DNA from: Umezawaea sp049997955 | GTDB taxonomy: Bacteria > Actinomycetota > Actinomycetes > Mycobacteriales > Pseudonocardiaceae | Direction: 5' to 3' | DNA length: 64,000 bases | Assembly (NCBI GenBank): GCA_049997955.1 | Contig: JAEBDY010000004.1 | Coordinates: 372,001-436,000 of the forward strand | Shown here: piece by piece, positions 1 to 8,353 of the stretch | Layout: each line of letters opens with the position of its first letter | Position numbering within the stretch: the first letter of the stretch is position 1 | Program-made: the position numbers and the translations under genes | Notes under the pieces: model-generated | The model's database searches: none | What the model was told of the DNA's origin: nothing | The model's input: the letters and a program-made list of their open reading frames with translations, nothing else

Positions 1-752
1 CCGCCGTCGCGTTGGTCGCGCTCGGCTACCGGGTGATCGGCACCAGCCGCGACCCCGACGCCATCGACCCGGCCAAGCGGGTCGATGGCGTCGAGTACCT
101 GGCGCTGGACCTCACGGACCCGCGGGCGGTCGAGGACTTCGCGCCCCGGCTGGCCGATGTCGACGTGCTGATCAACAACGCGGGCGAGAGCCAGGTCGGG
201 CCGTTCGAGGAACTGCCCTCGGCGGCGATCGAGGAGTTGTTCCGCCTCAACGTGTTCGCTCCAGTGCGCCTGACCCAGCTCGTCCTGCCGGGCATGCGCG
301 CCCGCGGCCGCGGCAGCGTCGTCATGGTCGGCTCCATGCAGGCCAGCTTCCCGCTCGCCTACCGCTCCTCGTACGCGGCGGCGAAGGCGGCGATCAAGGG
401 GTTCGCCGACGGCGCACGCCTGGAGGTGTCCCCGTTCGGCGTGGGCATCACGACCGTCGAGCCCGGCTCGATCAACACCGGCATCAGCGCCCGGCGCACG
501 AAGTACATCGCGGAGGACTCGCCCTACCAAGGGGACTACCGCACGATGCTGGCCAAACTGGACGCGAACGAGGCCGCCGGCACCTCGCCCGCGAAGGTGG
601 CCGAGACGATCGTCCGCGCGGTCCGGGCCTCACCTCCCAAGCCGCTGTACGCGGTGGGCAGCCGCGCGCCGCTCGTCTTCGCCATCCGCCGCCTCGCGCC
701 CCGTTCGTTCGTGCACAAGATGGTCGCCCGCGCGCACGGGTTGAAGAGGTGA
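1..752 (+). CDS. SDR-family short-chain oxidoreductase, 5' end cut by the window edge
   Basis: The frame is open from the first bases, so the gene begins upstream and its N-terminal TGxxxGIG cofactor loop is not visible; the TTG at 12 is only an internal codon. What remains is the Rossmann core of a classical SDR: a second strand ending in TSRDP (the basic residue after it suggests NADP preference), the structural NNAGES motif, the catalytic serine in MVGSMQ, and the YxxxK pair in SSYAAAKAA. The tail ends with a basic helix, as in single-domain SDRs of about 270 residues. Substrate cannot be told. The next gene follows on the same strand but has its own promoter, so they are probably separate units. 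Confidence 0.9.
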   Translation, partial: AVALVALGYRVIGTSRDPDAIDPAKRVDGVEYLALDLTDPRAVEDFAPRLADVDVLINNAGESQVGPFEELPSAAIEELFRLNVFAPVRLTQLVLPGMRARGRGSVVMVGSMQASFPLAYRSSYAAAKAAIKGFADGARLEVSPFGVGITTVEPGSINTGISARRTKYIAEDSPYQGDYRTMLAKLDANEAAGTSPAKVAETIVRAVRASPPKPLYAVGSRAPLVFAIRRLAPRSFVHKMVARAHGLKR

Positions 753-798
753 CCACCGCGAGCTGATCACTCTTCCGAGCCGGTGGTCCGTGCCGACG

Positions 799-828
799 TT
801 GACACTGTCACGATTGCAGTGTCACTAT
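799..828 (+). promoter_or_regulatory. MerR-type promoter with embedded operator
   Basis: A consensus -35 TTGACA (799-804) is followed after 18 bp by a CACTAT -10-like hexamer (823-828). A perfect 7-bp inverted repeat, GACACTG (801-807) and CAGTGTC (817-823), fills the space between them. A palindrome lying inside a lengthened spacer is the classic MerR arrangement, so the downstream regulator probably binds here. Transcription would begin at about 834-836, right at the second ATG, implying a leaderless mRNA. Confidence 0.7.
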
Positions 829-835
829 GGTCGGC

Positions 836-1534
836 ATGTGGACCATCGACGAGCTCGTGGAGCGGGTAGGCGCGGCGCTCGCCGCCGAATACCCCGGCGC
901 GCCCAACGGGCGCGTCCGCGACGTGCCCGATCGGCGTGCCGTCCGCTGGTACGCGACGACGGGACTGGTGGACCGGCCGTCCGCGATGCGCGGGCGGACC
1001 GCGCTCTACGAGACGCGCCACCTGCTGCAACTCGTGGCGGTGAAACGGCTCCAGGCCGACGGGCGGACGCTCGCCGAGATCCAGGCCGAACTCGCCGGGG
1101 CCACCGACGCCCGGCTGGCGGCCACCGCCCGGATCCCCGAGGAGCTGCTGGCGGGGGGTGAGCAGCTCCTCGGGGAATCGCCGCGGCCCAGGTTCTGGGC
1201 CGCCCCGGCGCCCACCGCCGGTCCGGTTCCCGCTGCCGTCCCGGCAGCCGCCGCAGGCCCGGTCCCCGCTGGTGATCCGGTTCCCGCTGGTGATCCATCA
1301 CCCGCCGCCAGGCCGACGCGCGCTGCCCATCCCGTGCCCTCGGGCGACACCGCCGCCGAGCCGCGCACCACCCCACCCGAGGCGCTCACCGGCGTCGTGC
1401 TGCCGGGTGGCGTCGTGCTGCTCGTCCCCGGCAGCCCCTCCCCCGCCGACCGCGCCGACATCGCCTCCGCGGCCCAGCCGCTGCTCGACCTGCTCTCCGC
1501 CCGTGGCCTCATCAGCGAAAGGGACTCGTCATGA
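836..1534 (+). CDS. MerR-family transcriptional regulator
   Basis: A 232-residue protein. Residues 1-80 form a MerR winged helix: MWTIDELVERV, then a DRRAVRWYATTGLVDRP helix-turn-helix and wing, then the LLQLVAVKRLQ helix. The long C-terminal half is Pro/Ala rich with repeated PVPAGDP units and no obvious ligand pocket; it ends in a short folded segment (LPGGVVLLVPG). I chose ATG 836 over ATG 827 because the predicted transcription start falls on it and no Shine-Dalgarno is present. The stop overlaps the next start as ATGA, so regulator and VIT/VWA protein are translationally coupled and likely co-regulated by this MerR. The inducer is unknown. Confidence 0.85.
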   Translation: MWTIDELVERVGAALAAEYPGAPNGRVRDVPDRRAVRWYATTGLVDRPSAMRGRTALYETRHLLQLVAVKRLQADGRTLAEIQAELAGATDARLAATARIPEELLAGGEQLLGESPRPRFWAAPAPTAGPVPAAVPAAAAGPVPAGDPVPAGDPSPAARPTRAAHPVPSGDTAAEPRTTPPEALTGVVLPGGVVLLVPGSPSPADRADIASAAQPLLDLLSARGLISERDSS

Positions 1535-3918
1535 CCTTCTCGATCACCCCGATGGACGTGTCCGAACTCGACCGGATCGGGCGGGCCGTCGGCGAGGGCG
1601 GCGTCGGATCGCTGCGCACCGAACGCGGAAACCTGCCGCTGGAACGGGTGGACGTGCGGGCGGCGGTGACCGGACTGGTCGGGCGGGTGGTGCTGACCAC
1701 GGAGTTCGTCAACCCGCACGACACCGCGCTCGAAGCGACGTACGTGTTCCCGCTGCCCGATCGCGCGGCCGTCACGGGGATGACGATGACCGCCGACGGT
1801 CGGACCGTGGAGGCGGAACTCCAGGAGCGGGGCGCGGCGAGGCAGCACTACGACGAGGCCGTCGCGGCGGGGAAGCGGGCGTCGATCGCCGAGGAGGAAA
1901 GACCCGACGTGTTCACGATGCGGGTCGGGAACATCGTGCCGGGCGAGCGGGTCGGCGTCGCGCTCACCGTGGTGGGGCCGCTGGTGTTCGAGGACGGGGC
2001 GGCGACGTTCCGGTTCCCGCTCGTGGTGGCGCCCCGGTACGTGCCCGGCACTCCCCTGTCCGGCGAGTCGGTGGGCGACGGGCACGCGCAGGACACCGAC
2101 CGGGTGCCGGACGCGTCGCGGATCACGCCCCCGGTGCTGCTGCCCGGTTTCCCCAACCCGGTGCGGCTGTCGATCGGGGTCGAGGTCGACCCGGCCGGGC
2201 TGGAACTCGGTGCGGTGCGGTCGAGCCTGCACGCGGTGAACCAGGAGGGGAACCTGATCACGGTGGTGCCCGGCGAGCGGGCGGACCGGGACTTCGTGCT
2301 GCGCCTGGTCTACACGGGACAGGGGTCGGCGGCGGTGTGCGTTCCGGACCAGCCGAACGGCGAGGAGGGCACGTACCAGCTGACGGTGCTGCCGCCGGAC
2401 GCGGTCACCCCGGTGCGGCCGAGGGACGTGGTGCTGCTGCTCGACCGGTCCGGGAGCATGCACGGCTGGAAGATGGTCGCCGCGCGCCGGGCGGCGGCGC
2501 GGATCGTGGACACGCTGACGGCGGACGACCGGTTCGCCGTGGTCACGTTCGACCACGAGATCGGCCACCCGGCCGACCTGGGCGCGGGCTTGGCACCCGC
2601 GACGGACCGCAACCGGTACCGGGCCGTGGAGCACCTGGCGGGCGTGGAAGCCCGTGGTGGCACGGAACTCCTGGCGCCGATCCGGGACGGGCTCGGCCTG
2701 CTCGGGCGGTCCGACGACGGCCGGGACCGGACGCTGGTGCTGGTGACGGACGGGCAGGTCGGCAACGAGGACCAGATCCTGCACGACATCGCGCCGCTCG
2801 TCGGGCGGACGAGGGTGCACGCGGTCGGGATCGACACGGCCGTCAACGCGGGGTTCCTCGGCAGGCTCGCGGCGACCGGCGCGGGCCGGTGCGAACTGGT
2901 GGAGAGCGAGGACCGGCTGGACGACGCCATGGAGCACATCCAGCGCCGCATCGCCGCGCCCGTCGTGACCGGCGTGGTCGTGTCCGCCGAAGGCGTGGAG
3001 CTGGTCGACGGGACCAAGCGGCCCGCGGCGATCTACCCCGGCGTGCCGCTGGTGGTGTCCGGCCGGTACCGCGGGGCGGCGTCCGGTTCCCTGACCGTGC
3101 GCGGACGGACGCGGGACGAGCAGGCGTGGGAGGCGGTGGTGCCGGTGCACCGCCGGGACGAGCCCGCGATCACCGCCCAGTGGGCGCGGACCGCGTTGCG
3201 GGGCATGGAGGACGCTTACGTGGCCGGGAACTCCGGCCTGGAGTCGACGATCGTCGCGACGTCGTTGAGGTTCGGGGTGCTGTGCCGGTTCACCGCGTTC
3301 GTGGCGGTCGACTCGGAGGTCGTGTCGGACGGCACCGTGCACCGCGTGGTCCAGCCCGTCGAACTGCTCGCGGGGTGGGACACGTCGCCGAAGGCCCCCG
3401 TGTCGATGTCCTTCGGGTCGGCGAAGCTGATGCGCGGGCTGCCCGGTGACGTGCCGATGCCCTCCGCGGCCCCGGCCCCGGCGTTCGCGCCGCCTTCCGC
3501 GCCGATGATGGCGGGCGGACCTCCGGCCGGACCGCCGCCCGCGGCTCCCGCATCCCCGAAGCGGCGGTCCGGTCCGCCGACGGCCGGTGGCGCCCAGCCC
3601 GAGTCGCTGCGGGTGCTGCCGGACGACGGACTCGCGGACCTGCGCGCGATCGTGGCCACGGAGGCGGGCAGGCTGCGTGACGCCGGGGGTCTGCCGGACC
3701 ACGAGCGCCGCGACCTGCTGGCGGACCTGGCCAGCAGGCTCGACATCCTGCTGACACGGCTGACCGGTCCGGTCTACGAGCCCTTGCGCGGGCTGGTGGC
3801 CGATCTGGTCGCGGGCGGTGACGTGGACGCGCTCTGGGCGGAGGCACGGCGGGTGCTCGACGGGTTCGCGCAGGAGGAACCCGAGCCGAAGCGACGCGCG
3901 ATGTTCTGGCGTCGCTGA
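1531..3918 (+). CDS. VIT and von Willebrand A domain protein
   Basis: A 795-residue protein. Residues about 30-150 form a VIT domain (vault/inter-alpha-trypsin type), with the family-typical YVFPLPDRAAV and ARQHYDEAVAAGKRA segments. Residues about 300-470 form a VWA domain with an intact metal-ion-dependent adhesion site: DRSGSM, then the downstream acidic positions in VTFDHEIG and VTDGQVGNED. A Pro/Ala-rich linker (about 640-690) leads to a helical tail. There is no signal peptide or membrane segment, so it is expected in the cytoplasm. VWA domains mediate metal-dependent protein binding; the partner is unknown. It is the second gene of a MerR-led pair with a 4-bp overlap, and a strong terminator follows. 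Confidence 0.9.
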   Translation: MTFSITPMDVSELDRIGRAVGEGGVGSLRTERGNLPLERVDVRAAVTGLVGRVVLTTEFVNPHDTALEATYVFPLPDRAAVTGMTMTADGRTVEAELQERGAARQHYDEAVAAGKRASIAEEERPDVFTMRVGNIVPGERVGVALTVVGPLVFEDGAATFRFPLVVAPRYVPGTPLSGESVGDGHAQDTDRVPDASRITPPVLLPGFPNPVRLSIGVEVDPAGLELGAVRSSLHAVNQEGNLITVVPGERADRDFVLRLVYTGQGSAAVCVPDQPNGEEGTYQLTVLPPDAVTPVRPRDVVLLLDRSGSMHGWKMVAARRAAARIVDTLTADDRFAVVTFDHEIGHPADLGAGLAPATDRNRYRAVEHLAGVEARGGTELLAPIRDGLGLLGRSDDGRDRTLVLVTDGQVGNEDQILHDIAPLVGRTRVHAVGIDTAVNAGFLGRLAATGAGRCELVESEDRLDDAMEHIQRRIAAPVVTGVVVSAEGVELVDGTKRPAAIYPGVPLVVSGRYRGAASGSLTVRGRTRDEQAWEAVVPVHRRDEPAITAQWARTALRGMEDAYVAGNSGLESTIVATSLRFGVLCRFTAFVAVDSEVVSDGTVHRVVQPVELLAGWDTSPKAPVSMSFGSAKLMRGLPGDVPMPSAAPAPAFAPPSAPMMAGGPPAGPPPAAPASPKRRSGPPTAGGAQPESLRVLPDDGLADLRAIVATEAGRLRDAGGLPDHERRDLLADLASRLDILLTRLTGPVYEPLRGLVADLVAGGDVDALWAEARRVLDGFAQEEPEPKRRAMFWRR

Positions 3919-3928
3919 CCAGGAGACC

Positions 3929-3962
3929 GGCCGGTCGGATTCCCGCGGGAATCCGACCGGCC
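3929..3962 (+). terminator. Rho-independent terminator
   Basis: A perfect 34-base palindrome (17-bp self-complementary arms centred on CCCGCGGG) starts 10 bases after the VIT/VWA stop and is followed by TTT. It closes the MerR-VIT/VWA operon. Confidence 0.85.
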
Positions 3963-4153
3963 TTTCGGCGGAAACGGCAACGCGGTGGTGCGAATGGCGT
4001 AACAGCCATCAGCTTCAGGTATGGAAGTCCATTCCTTTTCCCAATCGCGAAGTGCTCACCTGCGACATCAGCTGAGATCATGACCTGTTGACCGCTACCG
4101 CCACAGGAGTTGACGAACTGGTACACTCCCAACCCTCCGTTCGAGGGGGATGC

Positions 4154-4606
4154 ATGTCGGACGAAGCGTCCGCGGGGAACGCCGAAGCCGTCGAGCCCCT
4201 CGCGGTCAGGGTCGAGCACCTTTTCCGGACCATCAAGCCCCGTGGCGGACGCGAGTACTCGTTCGAGGAAGTCGCCGAGGCGATCAGGGCCCGTGGCGGT
4301 CCGACTATTTCCGCGACCTACATATGGCAATTGCGGCGCGGTCTGCGGAATAATCCGACCATGAAGCACGTCGAGGCGCTCGCCGGGTTCTTCGGCGTGC
4401 CGCCCGCCTACTTCTTCGACGACGACACGACGCACCGCATCGACGCTGAGCTAGCGCTGCTCACGGCCGTGCGGGACAGCTCGGTGCGGCAGATCGCGTT
4501 GCGCGCCTCGGGTTTGTCGGCCAAGAGCCTCGTCGCGATCACGGAGATGGTCGAGCGCGTGCGCGAACTGGAGGGCCTGCCGGATCTTCCGGAGCCGGAC
4601 CTCTGA
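4154..4606 (+). CDS. XRE-family helix-turn-helix regulator of an ImmA/7-TM cassette
   Basis: A 150-residue protein. Residues about 15-90 form an XRE helix-turn-helix: YSFEEVAEAIRARGG, ISATYIWQLRRGLRNNP (recognition helix), then AGFFGVPPAYFFDDD. This last motif, FFGV..AYFF, is typical of actinobacterial XRE proteins paired with an ImmA/IrrE protease. The C-terminal 55 residues are helical and may dimerise. ATG 4154 is chosen because GAGGGGGA at 4143-4150 is a good ribosome site; an in-frame upstream ATG/TTG has none. A TACACT -10-like element lies at 4122-4127. The gene is immediately followed by the ImmA-like gene and then the 7-TM protein, all tightly packed. Confidence 0.88.
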   Translation: MSDEASAGNAEAVEPLAVRVEHLFRTIKPRGGREYSFEEVAEAIRARGGPTISATYIWQLRRGLRNNPTMKHVEALAGFFGVPPAYFFDDDTTHRIDAELALLTAVRDSSVRQIALRASGLSAKSLVAITEMVERVRELEGLPDLPEPDL

Positions 4607-5157
4607 CAAGCTCGGTCACTGACCTTGGGGGCACCATCACCGTCAGCTTTCGGCGGCTGCGCCGTCGTTGCGAGCTCATCGCGTCGACGCTGCCGCTGCC
4701 ACGTCCTTTCGACGTCCGGGTGCTGTGCGAACTCGTGGCCGAGCGCCGGTCGCGAGCGATCGTCCTGGTGCCGACGACCGACATCCCGGACGTGATGGGG
4801 ATGTGGGTCGCGACGGACACGATGGACCTGATCCTGTACGAGCAGTCGACGACACCGCCGCACCAGGACCACATCATCCTGCACGAGCTGAGCCACCTGC
4901 TCTGCGACCACTTCCGCGACACCCTGCCCGACGCCGACCACATGCGGACGCTGCTGCCGGACCTCGACCCGGCCATGGTCCGCCGGGTGTTGGGGCGCAC
5001 CGGGTACAGCGCGGCCGAGGAGCGGGAGGCCGAACTGCTCGCGTCGCTCATCGCGCAGCGCGCGGTGCGGGCCGCGTGGGGTGGGCGTGCGGGGACGGCG
5101 CTGGACGAGCGGGTCGGCGACGCGCTGTTCTGGCCGGAGGCGCCCAAGCGTGGGTGA
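4603..5157 (+). CDS. ImmA/IrrE-like zinc metalloprotease domain protein (start uncertain)
   Basis: The core holds the gluzincin motif HELSH within IILHELSHLLCDHF, and a downstream EEREAELLASLIA helix that would give the third zinc ligand. This is the ImmA/IrrE (COG2856) pattern; in other systems such proteases cleave a partnered XRE repressor. The first conventional start is GTG 4720 (145 aa), but 39 codons upstream are open and encode a sequence that looks like the family N-terminus (SFRRLRRRCE, then LPLPRPFDVRVLCELV). No ATG, GTG or TTG exists in that stretch; the only candidate is CTG 4603, which overlaps the XRE stop as CTGA. I give the long form and treat the start as unproven. Confidence 0.75.
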   Translation: MTSSVTDLGGTITVSFRRLRRRCELIASTLPLPRPFDVRVLCELVAERRSRAIVLVPTTDIPDVMGMWVATDTMDLILYEQSTTPPHQDHIILHELSHLLCDHFRDTLPDADHMRTLLPDLDPAMVRRVLGRTGYSAAEEREAELLASLIAQRAVRAAWGGRAGTALDERVGDALFWPEAPKRG

Positions 5158-6355
5158 GGCGGCACGGGTCTACGGGCCGCCGATCCTGGCGTGGGTGGCC
5201 CTGTTCGGCAGGCTGGCGATCCACCGGGTGCGCAGGCCCGCGGTCGATCCGAGCAAGCGCCTGGTGATGACGTACCTGGGCGCGTTGGCGATCTCGTTCA
5301 CCCTCCAGGCCCCCGGCTGCTACGAGGCGGCCGGCGAGCTGCTCGGGGTCCCGAACATCGCCAAGCCGCTGAGCCACTGGGCCGTGCTGATCGCTGCCTG
5401 GTCGGCGCGGAACCTGCTGGTGTGGATGCGCGAGGGCGGTGAGCCCGTCCGGCTGTCGTGGCGCACCAGGCTCCTGGTGGCGGGCTCCATGGCGGGTACG
5501 GGCGTCCTCTTCGCCCTGGCCGACGCCCCGGTGAACACCGTGACGTTCAACGTCCTCTACGGCAACGCCCCCTGGGTGCTGGAGTACTGGCTCGTCTACC
5601 TCGTCGGGCTGATGCCCGCGCTGGTGGGCCTCGGCAGGCTCAGCTGGCTCAACCTGTGCGACGCCCAGCGGCCCGCCGTCCGGCTGCGCCTGTGGATGAG
5701 CACGATCGGCGTGGTCGCGATCATCGCCTACCACGTCCACAAAGGACTCTTCTTCACCGCCAGGCGGTTCGGCCTGCCGTACTCGGACTCGTTCACCGCC
5801 GTCATGGACAAGTACCTCACCCTCGTCGCCTTCGTGCTGGTGCTGCTGTCCGCCTCGCTGCCGAGGCTGCGGGTGACCGGCGACGGCCAGGTCGCCGCGT
5901 GGATCCACCGGTTCGCCACCTACCAGCGGCTGCGACCGCTGTGGCTGGCCCTCTACCGGGCCAACCCCCGGATCGCGCTGGCACCGCCCCGTTCCGCCCT
6001 GCTGGACCGGCTCGACCCCCGCGACCTGGACCTGCGGCTGTACCGCCGGGTCGTGGAGATCCGCGACGGCAGGCTCGCGCTCCAGGCGTACCTCGATCCC
6101 GACGCGGTGGACCGCATCCGCGAGCGGGCCGTGGACGAGGGCAAGACGGGCCGGCAGTTGGACGCGGCCGTCGAGGCGGCGATCCTGTCCGCGGGCTTGC
6201 GGGCCCGTTCGGAGGGCGAAGCTCCCCCGAACGGGCCGTCGCACGCCACGATCCACGGCGGCCGGGACCTGGACAGCGACACCGCGTTCCTGGCCGAGGT
6301 CGCGGACGCCTTCGCCACGACCAGACGCGGGGCGCCACCTACGCGGACGCGATGA
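5150..6355 (+). CDS. Seven-TM membrane protein of the MAB_1171c-like family
   Basis: A 401-residue protein. GTG 5150 is used because it gives a start just before the first membrane helix and overlaps the protease stop by 8 bp. About seven hydrophobic helices fill residues 8-243, followed by a roughly 155-residue cytoplasmic region with conserved-looking patches (YQRLRPLWLALYR, DLRLYRRVVEIRDGRL). This layout and the XRE/ImmA neighbours match the actinobacterial family often called MAB_1171c putative transporter (family name from memory, not checked). No transport motif is visible. In context it may be the sensor or effector of the cassette, but that is inference. Its 3' end overlaps the convergent ArsR-like gene by 17 bp. 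Confidence 0.8.
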   Translation: MGEAARVYGPPILAWVALFGRLAIHRVRRPAVDPSKRLVMTYLGALAISFTLQAPGCYEAAGELLGVPNIAKPLSHWAVLIAAWSARNLLVWMREGGEPVRLSWRTRLLVAGSMAGTGVLFALADAPVNTVTFNVLYGNAPWVLEYWLVYLVGLMPALVGLGRLSWLNLCDAQRPAVRLRLWMSTIGVVAIIAYHVHKGLFFTARRFGLPYSDSFTAVMDKYLTLVAFVLVLLSASLPRLRVTGDGQVAAWIHRFATYQRLRPLWLALYRANPRIALAPPRSALLDRLDPRDLDLRLYRRVVEIRDGRLALQAYLDPDAVDRIRERAVDEGKTGRQLDAAVEAAILSAGLRARSEGEAPPNGPSHATIHGGRDLDSDTAFLAEVADAFATTRRGAPPTRTR

Positions 6356-7268
6356 CCCCCGCCGGGCTGACGGCCCGGGGGCCGACGGACAACCCGGTCC
6401 GCCGGAGCAGCGCGATCCCCAACGGCGTCAACGTGTGCAGCACCGTGTTGCGGTTGCGCGCCGACCGGATCAACCCGGCTTCCCGCAACACGGTCGCGTG
6501 CTTGCTGGCCCCGGCGATCGAGATCCCCAGTCGATGGGCCAGTTCGCTGGTGCTGCAACTGTCGTCCAACACCTGCAGCGCAGCGGCCCGCGTGTGCCCG
6601 ACCAACGCCCCCAGAGCCTGCCCACCCGCCTCGTCCGGATTGTCCACATCGGACACGGATCCGGCGTTGGCGTTGGCGGAGAACGCGAGGATGGGGGCAT
6701 CCGCACCTCCGCGATCGATGAACAGGCAGGTCTTCGGAGCGAGGAAGACGGCCGGGCTGAGCAGCAGCCCGCGATCGTCGAGGTGGACGTCGCGATCGTC
6801 GTCACCGGGCACGTGCAGCACCGGCGACTCCCACCGCAGGGCGGGGTGCAACGTCCCGAACAACCCGTCCATCCCACCGGAGATCGCGATCCGCCCACGA
6901 TCGTCCCGCTCGGCGCGCAGGTGCTTGAGCGCCTGGTCCCAGTACGGAACCACAGCGGCGTTCCCGAACTCGAACACCGCTTCGGCGACCTGCCGCTTCC
7001 ACGGCTCGACGGGCTCCTGACCGGACTCGGAGTCGGACCGCCCGACCAACCACAACAACTCCGACAACGGCTTGCGCCGGAACGTCATGCGCTCGATACC
7101 ACCCAGCCGAGCACCCAACCGCACCCGCACACGACTGCGCCAAACTGCGAAATTACCTCCAGGTCGGTTGAACAGGTCGAGCGCGAACACGCTTTCGGCG
7201 ACCACACCCAGCCCGGTGACCATCTTCACGCGAGCAAGATCTTCAACTCTGAAATGAATCCTCGGCAC
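6339..7268 (-). CDS. ArsR-like winged-helix regulator with large N-terminal domain (DUF5937 type)
   Basis: A 309-residue protein. The N-terminal 200 residues (starting PRIHFRVEDLARVKMV) match the DUF5937-like sensor region common in actinobacterial ArsR-type regulators. The C-terminal winged helix spans about residues 215-290: VGHTRAAALQVLDDSCST, then ELAHRLGISIAGASKHATVL (recognition helix), then the wing REAGLIRSARNRNTVLHTL. GTG 7268 is chosen over the upstream open frame because a GGGGGAC ribosome site precedes it. No metal-binding cysteine cluster is visible, so the ligand is not a thiol-bound metal of the classic ArsR kind. The target is unknown; there is no divergent partner gene. Confidence 0.85.
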   Translation of the reverse strand: MPRIHFRVEDLARVKMVTGLGVVAESVFALDLFNRPGGNFAVWRSRVRVRLGARLGGIERMTFRRKPLSELLWLVGRSDSESGQEPVEPWKRQVAEAVFEFGNAAVVPYWDQALKHLRAERDDRGRIAISGGMDGLFGTLHPALRWESPVLHVPGDDDRDVHLDDRGLLLSPAVFLAPKTCLFIDRGGADAPILAFSANANAGSVSDVDNPDEAGGQALGALVGHTRAAALQVLDDSCSTSELAHRLGISIAGASKHATVLREAGLIRSARNRNTVLHTLTPLGIALLRRTGLSVGPRAVSPAGVIASA

Positions 7269-7744
7269 CTTGTCCCCCAGGACAACCTCGTGCAAAAGCC
7301 TTCCCAAACCCCAGTTCAGGCGGATCACCAGGTTAGGCCCAGAGGAAAACAACGTCAACTGCGATCAATCGACAAGCCAGACAGCATCCACACCAGTTGA
7401 CGACCACCGCCAATGCCCCACCAGCACGAATACCCCAGCACCACGCCCACACCCCACGCCAGACGCACCACGGAATTCGGCTGTTCGGCCGAACACCCAT
7501 CCACACGTCCGAGCCGGCACCACGTCCGTCCACACGAGCAGCGTCGGAGCCAGATCGCCGAGTCGTGCAGCGCCAACAGAGCCACAAACCTGCCACAGCA
7601 CGGGAAGCAGACGGCTGGGCGTTGGCGGAGGGACGGGAAGGTGCGGGCGGATGGGCGGACGGTAGAGGGATGAGCGGCGGCTGGGAAGAACGAGGGGATG
7701 GCGAAGGGATGAACAGGTAGCGGGGAAACGAACGGGCGAACGGC

Positions 7745-8025
7745 GAACGGCGGAGGGCGGAGGGCGGAGGGCGGAGACAGGGACGAGTGAGTCGGTAGGA
7801 CGGTCAGCGGGCGCACGGCAAGGCGGACGGCGGACCGGGACGGGCGCACAGCAAGGCGAACGGCGTGCGACAGACGGCGGCGGGAACGAAGACAGAGGTC
7901 GGCACAGGACAGCGAAACCGAACACCCGTGGACGGCAGACGGCCGGACAGCCGGCGACAGACGGGGCGGACAGCCGGGCGGCCGGGCGACAGACGGGATG
8001 GACGGGGTGGACGGGGTGGACGGAT
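7745..8025 (+). repeat. G/A-skewed simple-sequence repeats
   Basis: Short tandem units dominate the + strand: GGAGGGC repeated three to four times near 7755-7780, AAGGCGGACGGC-like units at about 7820-7860, and GACGGGGTG units near 8000-8022. The strand is rich in G and A and poor in T, which is unusual for coding DNA here and gives several closely spaced G-tracts. Confidence 0.6.
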
Positions 8026-8110
8026 GAACCCAACTCGCCACAGCCACAACGGAAGCACACAACTCAAGGAAGGCCCAGACCCCGCCCTGCCCCCGATCCC
8101 CAGCGCCCTC

Positions 8111-8169
8111 ATGTCCGTCCGCTACGGGTCAAGGCATCTTTCCCGCCTTGACGCGGCGCGGACGGACAT
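8111..8169. repeat. Long imperfect hairpin, possible REP-like element or structured RNA
   Basis: Outer arms ATGTCCGTCCGC (8111-8122) and its exact complement (8158-8169) pair over 12 bp. After a 5x5 internal loop, GTCAAGGC (8128-8135) pairs with GCCTTGAC (8145-8152) around a 9-base loop ATCTTTCCC. It is not followed by a T-run and does not end a known gene. A dispersed repeat or a structured transcript are both possible. Confidence 0.55.
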
Positions 8170-8353
8170 GGAGACAATTGCGCAACGGGGGCACCCAACA
8201 ACACCTATCCACGCTGAGACACAAGACGCGCTCACATCCACCGAAACAGACCCGACAGGGGCACCGGTACAACCAAGACCAGCCGGTTGAGCCGACCCCA
8301 GGAACCGCAAGGCTGGGCAAGCAAACCGCACCCAGCAGCCAAACGACCAAGGC

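Noticed and set aside
1006..3702. 898-codon minus-strand frame opposite the VIT/VWA gene
   Set aside because: Composition is Arg/His/Asp/Gly-biased with no motif, while the + strand encodes VIT and VWA domains with an intact metal site.
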